This document shows, in pieces, positions 17,836-27,358 of a stretch of DNA of 64,000 bases. The position numbers and the translations under genes were made by a program. Numbering within the stretch: the stretch's first letter is position 1; each line of letters begins with the position of its first letter. Under the pieces are notes generated by a model. The model was not told the origin of the DNA and did not search any database. It was given only the letters and a program-made list of their open reading frames with translations. This DNA is from Enterococcus moraviensis ATCC BAA-383 (lineage in GTDB: Bacteria > Bacillota > Bacilli > Lactobacillales > Enterococcaceae). The stretch spans positions 496,001-560,000 of the forward strand of contig NZ_ASWB01000002.1 in NCBI RefSeq assembly GCF_000407445.1. The letters are read 5' to 3'.

Positions 17836-19149
17836 ATGAAAAGAAAATTATTATCATTACAGATGATTTGTGTATTACTCAGTGTTAACGTAATACCAGT
17901 TATCGGACATGCTGATGAATTATCACAGTCAGAGTCGAGTACTATTGAAGAAGGAACGTCGGAAACAACAACTGAAACTTCTTCAACAGAAGAGACGGAG
18001 ACTACAGAGTCATCTATTCCTGAATCAGAAACTGGTACAACGGAAACAACCGTTACGACCACAGACCCTTCAGAAGAAGCTCAACCTCCTACAAGCAGTC
18101 AAGAGGAGGTGCCTGTTGAGCCACAACCAAGCACTCCGATTGAAACACCAGTAGTGCCAGAAGAATCTGTTCAGCCAATCACGGATCATGCACCGACTGA
18201 AGAGCAATTGGATCAAATAATTAAAATCGTAAAAAATGAACCAACAGAAACGTTTATTCGCCGTATTGGTGAAAAAGCGCGTGCTGTCGGTCAAAAAAAC
18301 GACTTGTATGCTTCTGTCATGATTGCTCAAGCCATTTTAGAAACAGGTTCTGGTAATAGTGATTTAAGCCAGCAACCGTATCATAATCTTTTTGGGATCA
18401 AAGGGGAGTACAAAGGAGAAAAAGTTGTCTTTTCTACACAAGAAGACGACGGATCAGGCAATTGGTATACAATTGATGCTTCTTTCAAAAAGTATCCTGG
18501 ATACAAAGAATCATTTGAAGATTATGCTAAGTTGATGAAAAAAGGCATTGATTCAAACAAAACAATTTATTCAGGAACTTGGAAATCAAATGCTGTAAGC
18601 TATCGCGAAGCAACAAAATCTCTAACAGGTGTTTATGCTACGGATACTAGTTATGATCAAAAACTGAATGCTTTTATCGAAGAATATGATTTGACTGAAT
18701 ACGATAAAGAAAAACCATCTACTTCAACAAGTGGAATCATCGTTACAGACAGTCATCCAGATAGTGACTTCAAAGAATATACAGGAGAAACCTATTCTGG
18801 TTCAGAAGCATATGCAGCAGGTAACTGTACGCAATATGTCTACAATCGTATTGTTCAATTAGAAGGTTATGTTGAAACAACAATGGGTAACGGAATGGAT
18901 TGGGCTGCAACAGGAAAAGCGAATGGTTATGAAGTATCTAACAAACCAAAAGCTGGAACAGCCGTAAGCTTCCAACCAACAGTAGCTGGTGCTGATGGAA
19001 CATATGGACATGTTGCGTTTGTTGAACATGTTTATGAGGATGGTTCTATTTTAATTTCAGAGATGAATGTTGCTGGTTTAGGAATGGTTTCATTTAGAGT
19101 AATCGATAAAGACACAGCGAATACACTAGCTTATGTAACCCCTAAATAA
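17836..19149 (+). CDS. Secreted peptidoglycan hydrolase, GH73 glucosaminidase + CHAP domain
   Basis: A 437-residue exported wall hydrolase. A signal peptide (residues 1-26, cleavage near GHA-DE) is followed by a Ser/Thr/Glu/Pro-rich linker (about 28-115). Next comes a GH73 glucosaminidase domain (about 120-275) with catalytic-Glu motif AQAILETGSGNSDL and HNLFGIKG, and then a C-terminal CHAP amidase/endopeptidase domain (about 300-437) with GNCTQYVY (Cys) and YGHVAFVEHV (His). It probably cuts both glycan and peptide bonds during cell separation or turnover. RBS GAGAGGA. The long leader suggests post-transcriptional control. Confidence 0.9.
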   Translation: MKRKLLSLQMICVLLSVNVIPVIGHADELSQSESSTIEEGTSETTTETSSTEETETTESSIPESETGTTETTVTTTDPSEEAQPPTSSQEEVPVEPQPSTPIETPVVPEESVQPITDHAPTEEQLDQIIKIVKNEPTETFIRRIGEKARAVGQKNDLYASVMIAQAILETGSGNSDLSQQPYHNLFGIKGEYKGEKVVFSTQEDDGSGNWYTIDASFKKYPGYKESFEDYAKLMKKGIDSNKTIYSGTWKSNAVSYREATKSLTGVYATDTSYDQKLNAFIEEYDLTEYDKEKPSTSTSGIIVTDSHPDSDFKEYTGETYSGSEAYAAGNCTQYVYNRIVQLEGYVETTMGNGMDWAATGKANGYEVSNKPKAGTAVSFQPTVAGADGTYGHVAFVEHVYEDGSILISEMNVAGLGMVSFRVIDKDTANTLAYVTPK

Positions 19150-19163
19150 ATAGAGATAAGTCA

Positions 19164-19213
19164 ATAATGATGTCAAACATAAAAAGTTTGATATTGTTAT
19201 TGGCTTTTTTTTA
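19164..19213 (+). terminator. Terminator after the GH73-CHAP gene
   Basis: Imperfect 16-bp stem ending GTCAAAC / GTTTGAT, followed by TTTTTTTT. Confidence 0.75.
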
Positions 19214-19298
19214 AGGATTTACATTTTCTTAATCATTCTAAATAAAACCTAAATGATTTAGGCATAGTTTCTTCAAATCTTCGGGCTATTATTAGTAC

Positions 19299-19398
19299 AT
19301 ACCCAATAACAAACCCAAACAAAACACTTTTTCATTTTTACTCCTCAAGTAAAAAGAACTCCTTTCCGCTCGGTCACCCAGCCGAGCGGTATTTTTTT
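19299..19398 (+). ncRNA. Candidate small RNA or attenuated leader
   Basis: A gene-free stretch between the preceding terminator and DUF3290. It has a TATTAT -10-like box (19287-19292), a hairpin TTTTTACT-cctca-AGTAAAAA region (19336-19356), then a GC-rich intrinsic terminator CCGCTCGG-N8-CCGAGCGG plus T7 (19366-19398). No convincing -35 is seen. It could be a ~100-nt sRNA or a leader attenuator for the downstream pair. Confidence 0.4.
19366..19398 (+). terminator. Strong GC-rich terminator upstream of DUF3290 gene
   Basis: CCGCTCGG / CCGAGCGG perfect stem, 8-base loop, then TATTTTTTT. Confidence 0.85.
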
Positions 19399-19489
19399 GT
19401 TCAAAAATCATTTTTAAGGTTTTTATTGTATGTTTTGGTGATTTTATAGTACGATTATTTAGAAAGAATCGTGTAAGGAGTGAGAAAAG

Positions 19490-19951
19490 GTGCAGTTTTA
19501 TACATACGATTATTTACTACAACAAACCCATACGGTAAATAAGATACAATGGGCAATCATGGCAGGATTATTTGTAATTTTACTTGTAATGGGGTTCTTT
19601 TGGATTCGTAGGCGATTGGATTACAAATTTAAAGAAGTCGGTATTTTGATCATTGTACTTTTATTATTATTAGCAGGTATTCAATTAAATACATACTATA
19701 ATGACGAGGCCAGTGATAATCAATATGCACAAATGATAGGAACCTTGCAAACTGTGGCTAAATCAATGAAGATTGAACCAAACAAATTAAAAATGAATCG
19801 TACAGATTTAAATGTGGACCCTATTGTCGAAGTCGAGGGAGAATTTTATTTGATTCATATGTCAGATGACAAAAGTTCCTATCTTATAGAAAAAATTGAG
19901 GTAAAAAATCAAGAAGAATTTCAAACGGTTGATACAGGAGGTACAACATAA
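19490..19951 (+). CDS. DUF3290 family membrane protein
   Basis: A 153-residue protein with two N-terminal transmembrane helices (about 20-37 and 50-67) and a C-terminal cytosolic or extracellular segment ending in acidic and polar residues. It starts with the family-like 'MQFYTYDYLLQQTHTVNKIQW'. The next gene (DUF421) overlaps by one base, the usual DUF3290-DUF421 pairing in Lactobacillales. The function is unknown. RBS AAGGAG, ATG-like GTG at 19490. Confidence 0.8.
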   Translation: MQFYTYDYLLQQTHTVNKIQWAIMAGLFVILLVMGFFWIRRRLDYKFKEVGILIIVLLLLLAGIQLNTYYNDEASDNQYAQMIGTLQTVAKSMKIEPNKLKMNRTDLNVDPIVEVEGEFYLIHMSDDKSSYLIEKIEVKNQEEFQTVDTGGTT

Positions 19952-20583
19952 TGTTTCCTTATTTTGATGTGGGTTTAAAGTTAACGATAGGTTTATTATG
20001 TCTGATTATTTTTATTAATATTTCTGGAAAAGGAAATCTAGCACCAAAAAGTGCTGCAGATCAAATTCAAAACTATGTATTGGGGGGAATTATCGGTGGT
20101 GTGATTTACAATTCGCAAATTACGGTCTTACAATTTTTGATTGTATTATTGATTTGGGGGACATTAGTTACTGTTTTAAGAATAGCTAAGTTAAGGAATC
20201 CAGAAATTAAAAAAATAGTTGATGGACAGCCAATTATCTTGATCGATAAAGGACAAATGATTCCTGAAAATTTTAAGCAGGCGAATCTATCCGCTCATGA
20301 TTTTGGTACAATGCTTAGGCTACATGATATTAATACAATAACAGAAGTTAAACGTGTACAGTTAGAGCAAAATGGTGATTTAACAATTGTTCGTAAAGGG
20401 GATCCAAATCGAGGATTGTATCTTATTACAGATGGCTTGATCATAGAAGATGCGTTAGAGGATATCAATAAAGACAAAAATTGGCTTATGGAAGAGTTAG
20501 CAAAACAAAATTATACAGAAGCTTCAACTATCTTCGTCGCAGAATACTTTCAAGGAACGCTTAGAATCGTTCCTTATAAATGA
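19951..20583 (+). CDS. DUF421 (YetF/YrbG family) membrane protein
   Basis: A 210-residue protein with three N-terminal helices and a C-terminal soluble double domain (about 90-205) containing 'PIILIDKGQMIPENFKQANLS', typical of the YetF family. In spore formers relatives belong to membrane complexes; in enterococci the role is unknown. It is coupled to DUF3290 by a one-base ATAATG-type overlap and ends in a bidirectional terminator. Confidence 0.85.
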   Translation: MFPYFDVGLKLTIGLLCLIIFINISGKGNLAPKSAADQIQNYVLGGIIGGVIYNSQITVLQFLIVLLIWGTLVTVLRIAKLRNPEIKKIVDGQPIILIDKGQMIPENFKQANLSAHDFGTMLRLHDINTITEVKRVQLEQNGDLTIVRKGDPNRGLYLITDGLIIEDALEDINKDKNWLMEELAKQNYTEASTIFVAEYFQGTLRIVPYK

Positions 20584-20618
20584 AAAAACTGACCACATTC
20601 AATGTGGTCAGTTTTTTC
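20583..20618. terminator. Bidirectional terminator
   Basis: AAAAAACTGACCACATT and its complement with a 2-base loop between convergent units. Confidence 0.9.
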
Positions 20619-20620
20619 AT

Positions 20621-22336
20621 TTATTTTTTCCACTCAGCAACTTCTTTTGAATGACTGTCGATCCAATCTCTAGCGGCTTGCGTAGGATCTGTTCCATTGT
20701 TGATTTCTAACATCACAGATTCCATGTCTTCTTTTGTCCAATGAAAGTTTTTCAAAATAGTGTAAGCTTCAGGATTTTCTTTTTCTAATCCTTTTTTGGC
20801 CATCGTGTGAATGGCTTCTTCACTACCCATTGTTCCTTTTGGATCTTCTAAGTATTTAAGATCGTATTTAGCAAACATCCAATGAGGAGACCAACCGGTA
20901 ATAACAATTTCTTGCTTATTTTTGATTGCTTGTCCAAGAGCAACGGTCATTGCACCAGAAGAAGAGGTTTCAACTGACCAATCTGATAAGTTATTATACG
21001 CTTTTTGCGTTTTTTCAGCGGCAGCAACAACACCTGCACCAGGTTCGATCCCAGTGATTTTTTTACCAGCTTGATTGGTTAAGTCTTCAATGGAATTGAC
21101 ATCCATATATTGTGGAACAACGATACCAAGTTTAGCACCTTTTAGATTTTCACCTAAATCATCCACTTTATCTTTATACTGTTTGTATTGTTCACCATGC
21201 GTTCCAGGAAGCCAAGCGGCAACCATTGCATCTGTTTCTCCTTTAGAGATTGACTCCCACATAATGGCATTATCTAAAGGAGTTAATGAAACATTATAGC
21301 CAACATCTTTTAAAACTTCACCAATAACATGAGTAGATGCAACTTCTGTATCCCATTCTACATAAGCAAGAGAAATATTTTTCTCTTCATTTTTAGCAGA
21401 AGAGAAAAGAGTAGAGCCGCCAATCAAAGCAATGATTGCGATAACAGCAAGTACACTTCCACCAATTTTTTGATTTTTAGTGAGTTTTGATTTAGCTGGC
21501 GCAGTTTTTTTCTTATTCAAATTTTGAGTAAAACGATCGATGATAATGGCTAGAATAACCAATGCAACACCGTTAACAAAACCATTTCCGACTTGGGCAC
21601 GTTGTAAAGCAGAAAGAACGCCACGACCAAGACCAGGTGCACCAATCATTGATGCGATAACGACCATAGAAAGGGCCAACATTGTTGTTTGGTTGACACC
21701 AGCCATGATTGTATTCTTAGCTAATGGTAATTCAAGTTTGAATAATTTTTGCCAACCTGTGCTACCAAATGAATCAGAAGCTTCCACCAATTCTTTTGGT
21801 ACTTGACGAATCCCAAGATTCGTAAAACGAACGGTAGGTGGTAAAGCAAAGATAACTGAGGCGAATACCCCAGGAACCATACCGATTCCGAAAAAGGCAA
21901 CTGCAGGAATCAAATAAACGAATCCAGGCATTGTTTGCATGAAATCTAAAATAGGTGTAATAATACTTTGCGCTTTATTACTTTTTGCCATTAAGATACC
22001 AAGAGGAACACCGATAACAATAGAAACCACACTAGAGAGTAAAACTAATGTTACGGTACTCATCAAATCGGTCCATAAATTTTGGTTATAAATGAAAAGT
22101 AAACCAATTAGTGTAAATAAACTTAATCCAATTTTCTTATTCGAAATAAAAAATGCAATGGCAGTTAAAATGATAATAAATAGTACTGGAGGAATCGCAA
22201 CTAATAGAGAGGTAATTCCATCCATTAAACTTTGTCCTGTTGTTTGGAAGAAACTAAAGACACCAGAGAACGTATTTGTCATCCATTCTGTGATCGTTTC
22301 GACCCAATTTGCTACTGGTAATTGATAATTATTCAT
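20621..22336 (-). CDS. opuAB: Glycine betaine ABC transporter permease-substrate-binding fusion (OpuABC)
   Basis: A 571-residue fusion. The N-terminal permease (about residues 40-290, eight hydrophobic segments, EAA-like '[27 protein letters not shown]') is joined to a C-terminal betaine-binding domain (about 300-571, '[20 protein letters not shown]', '[19 protein letters not shown]' with the aromatic cage). This is the OpuA/BusAB architecture of Lactococcus. It overlaps the ATPase gene by eight bases. It imports compatible solutes under osmotic stress. Confidence 0.94.
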   Translation of the reverse strand: MNNYQLPVANWVETITEWMTNTFSGVFSFFQTTGQSLMDGITSLLVAIPPVLFIIILTAIAFFISNKKIGLSLFTLIGLLFIYNQNLWTDLMSTVTLVLLSSVVSIVIGVPLGILMAKSNKAQSIITPILDFMQTMPGFVYLIPAVAFFGIGMVPGVFASVIFALPPTVRFTNLGIRQVPKELVEASDSFGSTGWQKLFKLELPLAKNTIMAGVNQTTMLALSMVVIASMIGAPGLGRGVLSALQRAQVGNGFVNGVALVILAIIIDRFTQNLNKKKTAPAKSKLTKNQKIGGSVLAVIAIIALIGGSTLFSSAKNEEKNISLAYVEWDTEVASTHVIGEVLKDVGYNVSLTPLDNAIMWESISKGETDAMVAAWLPGTHGEQYKQYKDKVDDLGENLKGAKLGIVVPQYMDVNSIEDLTNQAGKKITGIEPGAGVVAAAEKTQKAYNNLSDWSVETSSSGAMTVALGQAIKNKQEIVITGWSPHWMFAKYDLKYLEDPKGTMGSEEAIHTMAKKGLEKENPEAYTILKNFHWTKEDMESVMLEINNGTDPTQAARDWIDSHSKEVAEWKK

Positions 22337-23519
22337 TGATGTTCACCTCTGTTTCTGCTAGTGCTTCAAGAACGCTGCCTCGAATAACAACACCAAGCAA
22401 TTTATTGTTGTCTGTTACGGCAACTGGTGTAGGTGAATCATAGATGATCGGGAAGATATCATTGACTAGCATATCTTTGTCGATAGAAGTGATATCTGTG
22501 TCTACATAGTCCGTTAAAGGTTTGCCAGCTTTACGAGCCTCTAACGCACGTTCAGCTCTTACTACGCCTTTTAATTGACGTTTTTTATCAACGGCCAAAA
22601 GCATACTTACTTCTTCTTGACGCATACGGGTTAATGCAACGGTTGGACCATCGATTTCAATATTTGTTGTTAATGCTGGCACCATAATATTTTGAGCTGT
22701 TAAAACTTTAGAACGATCAACATCTTCAACGAAGGTACGAACGTAATCATTAGCAGGATTTGTTAAAATTTCTTCACCAGTTCCGATTTGCATGATTTGA
22801 CCGTCTTTCATTAGAGCAATTCGATCACCAATGCGTAAAGCTTCATTCAAATCATGTGTGATAAAGATAATGGTCTTCTTCACGTTTTCCTGTAAATCGA
22901 CCAATTCATCTTGCATTTCCCGACGAATCAACGGATCAAGTGCTGAAAAGGCTTCGTCCATCAATAAGATTTCTGGATCATTTGCTAAGGCACGAGCCAA
23001 GCCGACGCGTTGTTGCATCCCACCAGATAATTGATTAGGAAACTGATCTTTAAACGCTAATAAACTTGAGTTTTCTAATGCTTGCTCAGCTTTAGCTGTC
23101 CGCTCTTCTTTTGGTACACCGCGAACTTCCAAACCATATTCTGTGTTTTCTAAGATTGTACGGTGAGGGAAAAGACCAAAGTTTTGGAAGACCATACTCA
23201 TTTTATTCCGACGAACTTCTCTAAGACCTTCTTTATCCAATTTTGAGATATCTTGATTATCGATAAAAATATTCCCAGAAGTTGGCTCAATCAGACGGTT
23301 CAAAAGGCGAATCAACGTGGATTTCCCACTACCTGAAAGACCCATTATCACGAAAATCTCTCCTGCTTCTACTTCGAAATTGACATCATAAACACCGACA
23401 GTAGCACCAGTCTTTTTCAAGATTTCCGTTTTGTCTTTGTTTTCTTTGATCATATCCAGTGCTTGTTTTGATTTTTTACCGAATATTTTTGTTAAATGCG
23501 ATACTTTTACTTTGGGCAA
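22329..23519 (-). CDS. opuAA: Glycine betaine ABC transporter ATPase with CBS domains (OpuAA)
   Basis: A 396-residue ATPase: Walker [10 protein letters not shown], signature [15 protein letters not shown], Walker [13 protein letters not shown], then two C-terminal CBS modules (about 275-395). In Lactococcus OpuA the tandem CBS domains gate transport in response to ionic strength and cyclic-di-AMP; the same is expected here. TTG start at 23519, nine bases after GGAGG, which itself closes a long structured leader. First gene of the opuA operon. Confidence 0.94.
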   Translation of the reverse strand: MPKVKVSHLTKIFGKKSKQALDMIKENKDKTEILKKTGATVGVYDVNFEVEAGEIFVIMGLSGSGKSTLIRLLNRLIEPTSGNIFIDNQDISKLDKEGLREVRRNKMSMVFQNFGLFPHRTILENTEYGLEVRGVPKEERTAKAEQALENSSLLAFKDQFPNQLSGGMQQRVGLARALANDPEILLMDEAFSALDPLIRREMQDELVDLQENVKKTIIFITHDLNEALRIGDRIALMKDGQIMQIGTGEEILTNPANDYVRTFVEDVDRSKVLTAQNIMVPALTTNIEIDGPTVALTRMRQEEVSMLLAVDKKRQLKGVVRAERALEARKAGKPLTDYVDTDITSIDKDMLVNDIFPIIYDSPTPVAVTDNNKLLGVVIRGSVLEALAETEVNINE

Positions 23520-23526
23520 AACAAAA

Positions 23527-23646
23527 TTCCTCCTTATTTTAAAAGCTGAGCAGGCTCGTCCAGCTCTGACAGGAAAATAGGAAAATCAGAATGTGGCGTT
23601 TTTTGCCACAATCAGATTTTATCTTTTTCCCGAAGAGCTAGCCTGC
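23527..23646 (-). promoter_or_regulatory. Structured 5' leader of opuA, related to the nadE leader
   Basis: Read on the minus strand, nested stems are GCAGGC/GCCTGC, AGCTCT/AGAGCT, GGAAAA/TTTTCC, AAAATC/GATTTT and an apical GTGGC/GCCAC. The 3' block GCTGGACGAG and TTTTAAAATA leads straight into GGAGGAAT. The same block and apical hairpin recur before nadE (58417-58516). The class is unknown. Confidence 0.6.
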
Positions 23647-23711
23647 GAAGCCAAACAATCCATTTCTTTTTTACAAAAGAATGAAAAGAAAAACAATTTC
23701 TTTTCTGTAAA

Positions 23712-23749
23712 AAAGTGACCATTCTAGATTAACATCGGCTAGTCACTTT
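23712..23749 (-). promoter_or_regulatory. BusR-type operator over the opuA promoter
   Basis: A perfect inverted repeat AAAGTGAC-N22-GTCACTTT overlaps the opuA promoter. Widely spaced GTGAC/GTCAC half-sites are the kind of site bound by the tetrameric repressor BusR, whose gene is the next one along. Binding itself is inferred. Confidence 0.8.
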
Positions 23750-23754
23750 GTCAA
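23726..23754 (-). promoter_or_regulatory. SigA-type promoter of the opuA operon
   Basis: Minus strand: TTGACA (23754-23749), 17-base spacer, TAATCT (23731-23726). One operator half-site follows the -35; the other covers the start region, so bound repressor would block initiation. Confidence 0.8.
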
Positions 23755-23777
23755 ATTGCTTGCTTTTATTGAGAAAA

Positions 23778-23821
23778 CAAATAAGCGATCAACCTTTTTT
23801 AAAGGTTGATCGCTTATTTTA
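23778..23821 (-). terminator. Terminator after busR
   Basis: 20-bp stem AAATAAGCGATCAACC and complement just beyond the busR stop; modest T-richness on the minus strand. Confidence 0.7.
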
Positions 23822-23823
23822 CA

Positions 23824-24459
23824 TTATGAATTTGGATAGAAAAAGTTTTGAACACGTTGTAACGTTGATTCATGTCCAACAAAATAAATCGTATCACCGG
23901 AAGTAAGCTTTGCATAAGGCCCAGGGGATACCAATAATTCATCACCGTGTTTAATTGCGATTAACGTAGCAGAAGTGCTTTGCCATAAGTTTAATTCACT
24001 GATTGTCATTTCGAGATGTGATGCATCATCAGTAAGTGTAAACGTAACTGGATTCAACGGGTTAAAGGAATCAAAACGTTTTGTTTGGTCTACCAATTTA
24101 TCTAATATTTCTGAGAAATGGCTCAATTCCTCTTTTTGTTTTTTGACACTGTCTATAAGATCTTCTTTTAAATCATGAATGGATTGAACATCTTGATATT
24201 GATCAACGAAGAGCTTAGCTTTTTCCATCGAATGTACATAAAAACCACTGCCATGTTTGGCTTGGACGATTTCTAAATCAACTAATACGCTAATTGCTTT
24301 ACGGGCAGTTTCAGGCGATACGCTGTATTTATTAGCAAGAGTAGAACGTGCGTGAATTTTATCGCCGACGGTAAACGTTTTATCAGCGATTTTGGTTGCG
24401 ACGTCTACTGCGATTTGTTGATATTTTGGTTTTGTCACATTCATTCGTTTTGAAGTCAT
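23824..24459 (-). CDS. busR: BusR-like GntR/RCK_C osmotic-stress repressor
   Basis: A 211-residue regulator. It has an N-terminal GntR winged helix (about 10-78, 'STLANKYSVSPETARKAISVLVDLEIV'), a central coiled coil (about 85-125) and a C-terminal RCK_C/TrkA-C domain (about 130-208, 'LLVSPGPYAKLTSGDTIYFVGHEST'). This is the architecture of BusR, which represses betaine uptake when cyclic-di-AMP is bound. It lies beside opuA, and a matching operator covers the opuA promoter. It follows the ABC-F gene by 16 bases and is probably co-transcribed with it. Confidence 0.9.
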   Translation of the reverse strand: MTSKRMNVTKPKYQQIAVDVATKIADKTFTVGDKIHARSTLANKYSVSPETARKAISVLVDLEIVQAKHGSGFYVHSMEKAKLFVDQYQDVQSIHDLKEDLIDSVKKQKEELSHFSEILDKLVDQTKRFDSFNPLNPVTFTLTDDASHLEMTISELNLWQSTSATLIAIKHGDELLVSPGPYAKLTSGDTIYFVGHESTLQRVQNFFYPNS

Positions 24460-24475
24460 GTTTGACCACCTTTCG

Positions 24476-26419
24476 TCAGTTCGTTTCTTCTAATTCTTCA
24501 AGCTCTAAACTAAGATCTTCCCATTCAGAGAGTAACTGCTCTTGCTGTTTTTGTTGCGTTTCTAATTCTTCATTTAAGGCCATTAGTTTCATGTGGTCAT
24601 CAACAAGGGATGGATCACTCATTGAGCGTTCTAAGTCTGCAATTGTAGTGTCCAATAATGTTAGATTTTCTTCAATTTGCGTGATTTTTCGATTCAAATT
24701 ACGCAAGATTTTTTGCTGTTCTTTATTCTGATAAAAGTCATTTTTAGGTTTGGTTGTTTCCGTTTGTGTAAGACTGGATTGTTCAGCTAATAAAGCAGCT
24801 AATTCTTCCTCTTCTTTTTTCTTTTCTAAGTAATAATCATAATCGCCTAAATAAAGTTTACTGCCAGACTCTGAAAGTTCGATTACTTTTGTAGCGATTC
24901 TGTTAATGAAGTAACGGTCATGTGATACAAATAAAAGTGTCCCTTCATAATCAATCAAGGCATTTTCTAAAACTTCTTTATTGTCGATATCCAAATGATT
25001 GGTTGGTTCATCGAGAATCAAAAAGTTTTGTTTATCCATTGATAATTTGGCTAATGCGACACGTGCTTTTTCACCACCACTTAGGAGAGGAATTGTTTTT
25101 TCAACATCATTTCCACTAAATAAGAAACTACCTAAAATGTTACGGATGTCTTTTTCAGGTGTGGTTGGATGTTCATCCCAAAGCTCTGCTAAAACAGTTT
25201 TTGTTCCGTGTAAGTTTGCTTGTTCTTGATCGTAATAACCAATCTGAACATTAGTGCCAAGTGTAGCATGTCCTTTAACGAAAGGCAGTTTGCCAATAAT
25301 CGATTTTAATAAAGTTGATTTCCCGATACCATTTGGTCCAACTAAAGCAATTGCTTCTTGCCGGCGAATATCCAAAGAAACTGGTTCCGATAGGACATGA
25401 TTATTATAACCGATTGCGGCGTCTTCAACTTGTAAGACAACATTTCCAGAAACTTTTTCGATTCCAAAAAGGAAGTTTGCAGATTTTTCATCCCCTTGCG
25501 GACGGTCTAAGCGTTCCATTTTCTCTAAGGTTTTTCGCCGACTTTGAGCGCGCTTGGTTGTCGAGGCTCTAACTAAGTTACGTGCAACAAAATCTTCTAA
25601 TTTATTGATTTCAGTTTGTTGTTTTTCATACGCCTTCCACTCACTCGTCAATTGTTCAGCCTTTAATTCTAAATATTTTGAGTAGTTGCCTTTGTAATAG
25701 CGCATTTTATGACGGCTGATCTCATAGACTTCGGAAACGACTTTATCTAAAAAGTAACGGTCATGTGAGACAATCAAAAGGGCACCTGAATAACTGGGTA
25801 AATAATTTTCTAACCAAGACAAAGTGTCGATATCTAAGTGGTTAGTCGGTTCATCGAGAATTAGTATATCTGGTTTTTGCAAAAGCATGCGAGCTAAAGC
25901 TAAACGTGTTTTTTGACCACCCGATAATGTATGAATGTCTTTTGAATAAAAGTCCTCCTTAAATCCAAAACCATGTAAAACAGAACGGATTTCATTCTCA
26001 TAGCCGTATCCATTTTTTTCTGAAAACTCATGTTGTAAACGATCGTATTCTTTCATAACGGATTCATAATTTGCTGCATCCGGTAGCAATTCACTAATGA
26101 TCAACTCAAGTTCACGCATCCGAGTTTCCATTGTAATGACTTCGACAAACGCTTCAAGCATTTCATCCCAAACCGTTTTATTAGAATCAAGCCCAGTATC
26201 TTGAGCTAAATAACCAAGACTAGCTGTTTTATTTTTTGCAATCGTACCAGCATCAGGAGCATCGATTCCGGCGATTATTTTTAAAAGAGTTGATTTACCA
26301 GCGCCGTTTCGGCCGACTAAAGCGATTCGACTGTTTGTGCTGATCTCCATTTGTATATTTTCAAACAAAGTGTCTGCGCCAAAATACCGGGCGATTTGAT
26401 TTGCTTGGAGTAAAATCAT
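24476..26419 (-). CDS. ABC-F family ATPase (YdiF/Uup-like)
   Basis: A 647-residue soluble protein with two ABC domains and no membrane helices: Walker A GRNGAGKST and GPNGIGKST; signatures LSGGQKTRLALARML and LSGGEKARVALAKL; Walker B ILDEPTNHLD in both. A linker rich in charged residues lies between them, and a C-terminal coiled coil runs over about residues 540-640. ABC-F proteins act on ribosomes, relieving stalls or conferring resistance. The gene order ABC-F/rex matches Firmicute YdiF, so a housekeeping role is more likely than antibiotic resistance. Confidence 0.9.
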   Translation of the reverse strand: MILLQANQIARYFGADTLFENIQMEISTNSRIALVGRNGAGKSTLLKIIAGIDAPDAGTIAKNKTASLGYLAQDTGLDSNKTVWDEMLEAFVEVITMETRMRELELIISELLPDAANYESVMKEYDRLQHEFSEKNGYGYENEIRSVLHGFGFKEDFYSKDIHTLSGGQKTRLALARMLLQKPDILILDEPTNHLDIDTLSWLENYLPSYSGALLIVSHDRYFLDKVVSEVYEISRHKMRYYKGNYSKYLELKAEQLTSEWKAYEKQQTEINKLEDFVARNLVRASTTKRAQSRRKTLEKMERLDRPQGDEKSANFLFGIEKVSGNVVLQVEDAAIGYNNHVLSEPVSLDIRRQEAIALVGPNGIGKSTLLKSIIGKLPFVKGHATLGTNVQIGYYDQEQANLHGTKTVLAELWDEHPTTPEKDIRNILGSFLFSGNDVEKTIPLLSGGEKARVALAKLSMDKQNFLILDEPTNHLDIDNKEVLENALIDYEGTLLFVSHDRYFINRIATKVIELSESGSKLYLGDYDYYLEKKKEEEELAALLAEQSSLTQTETTKPKNDFYQNKEQQKILRNLNRKITQIEENLTLLDTTIADLERSMSDPSLVDDHMKLMALNEELETQQKQQEQLLSEWEDLSLELEELEETN

Positions 26420-26635
26420 GGGGCATCCTCATTTCTATTTCAATGCCTTTAGTGTAGCATAAATTGATTCAAAAAAGCACCTATACAACAGCTAGAGATA
26501 AAAATTATCAGAACAATTTTAAGAAAGTTTGAAAAATGTTTCTTTTTTTGAGCTGTAAGATTGCTTTTTAACTGGAACAACTGCTATGATGAGAAATGGA
26601 TATTTGTCTATATTTAGAGTATTGGAGGTACGATT

Positions 26636-27301
26636 GTGAAAGACCAAATTATTCCAAAAGCAACGGCAAGACGCCTTCCCCTATATTATCGTTATTTGAG
26701 AATTCTGCATGATGCAGGCAAAAATAAAGTTTCTTCTACTGAATTAAGTGAAGCTGTACAAGTTGATAGTGCTACTATTCGACGAGATTTTTCTTACTTT
26801 GGTGAGCTAGGTAAACGTGGTTATGGCTACGATGTAGAGAACCTAATGAATTTCTTTGCGAAGACCTTGAATGATGATGAACTAACAAACGTAGCATTGA
26901 TCGGTGTGGGTAACTTAGGTAGTGCCTTACTGAAGTATAAATTCCACCAAAGTAACAGCATTCGTGTTAGCTGCGCCTTTGATGTCAATGATGACATAGT
27001 TGGACGAATCGTTGATGGCATTCCAGTATACCCGATGACGGATATGATGGAACAAATTCGTGTTCAGCAAATAGAAGTCGCTATTTTGACTTTACCTGCT
27101 AGAAAAGCACAGGAGGTTGTCAGTCAGTTAGCAGATGCTGGCGTAAAAGGAATTTTAAACTTTACTGCGGCTAGATTAGTAGCACCAGCAGATGTTTTGA
27201 TTCAAAACGTTGATTTAACGAATGAATTACAGACACTGATTTACTTCCTACATCATGATAACGAATTGATCGAGACAGAGATCGAAGAAGACAAAGAATA
27301 A
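26636..27301 (+). CDS. rex: Redox-sensing transcriptional repressor Rex
   Basis: A 221-residue regulator. It has an N-terminal winged helix ('[14 protein letters not shown]', '[23 protein letters not shown]') and a Rossmann NAD(H) domain with [11 protein letters not shown] (about residue 92) and a C-terminal domain-swap helix. Rex represses fermentation and NADH-oxidising genes and releases DNA when NADH is high. GTG start after GGAGG. No perfect Rex box is seen in its own promoter region, so autoregulation is not evident. Confidence 0.95.
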   Translation: MKDQIIPKATARRLPLYYRYLRILHDAGKNKVSSTELSEAVQVDSATIRRDFSYFGELGKRGYGYDVENLMNFFAKTLNDDELTNVALIGVGNLGSALLKYKFHQSNSIRVSCAFDVNDDIVGRIVDGIPVYPMTDMMEQIRVQQIEVAILTLPARKAQEVVSQLADAGVKGILNFTAARLVAPADVLIQNVDLTNELQTLIYFLHHDNELIETEIEEDKE

Positions 27302-27358
27302 TAAAAAAACTTATGATCCTATTCCTTAAACAGAATATGGACCATAAGTTTTTTTCTT
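27302..27358. terminator. Bidirectional terminator between rex and ydiL
   Basis: AAAAAACTTATG ... CATAAGTTTTTT stem with an inner TATTC/GAATA pair. Confidence 0.8.

Noticed and set aside
26420-26635. Rex operator in the rex promoter region
   Set aside because: No TTGTGAA-N4-TTCACAA-like sequence is present; only ordinary promoter-like boxes are seen.
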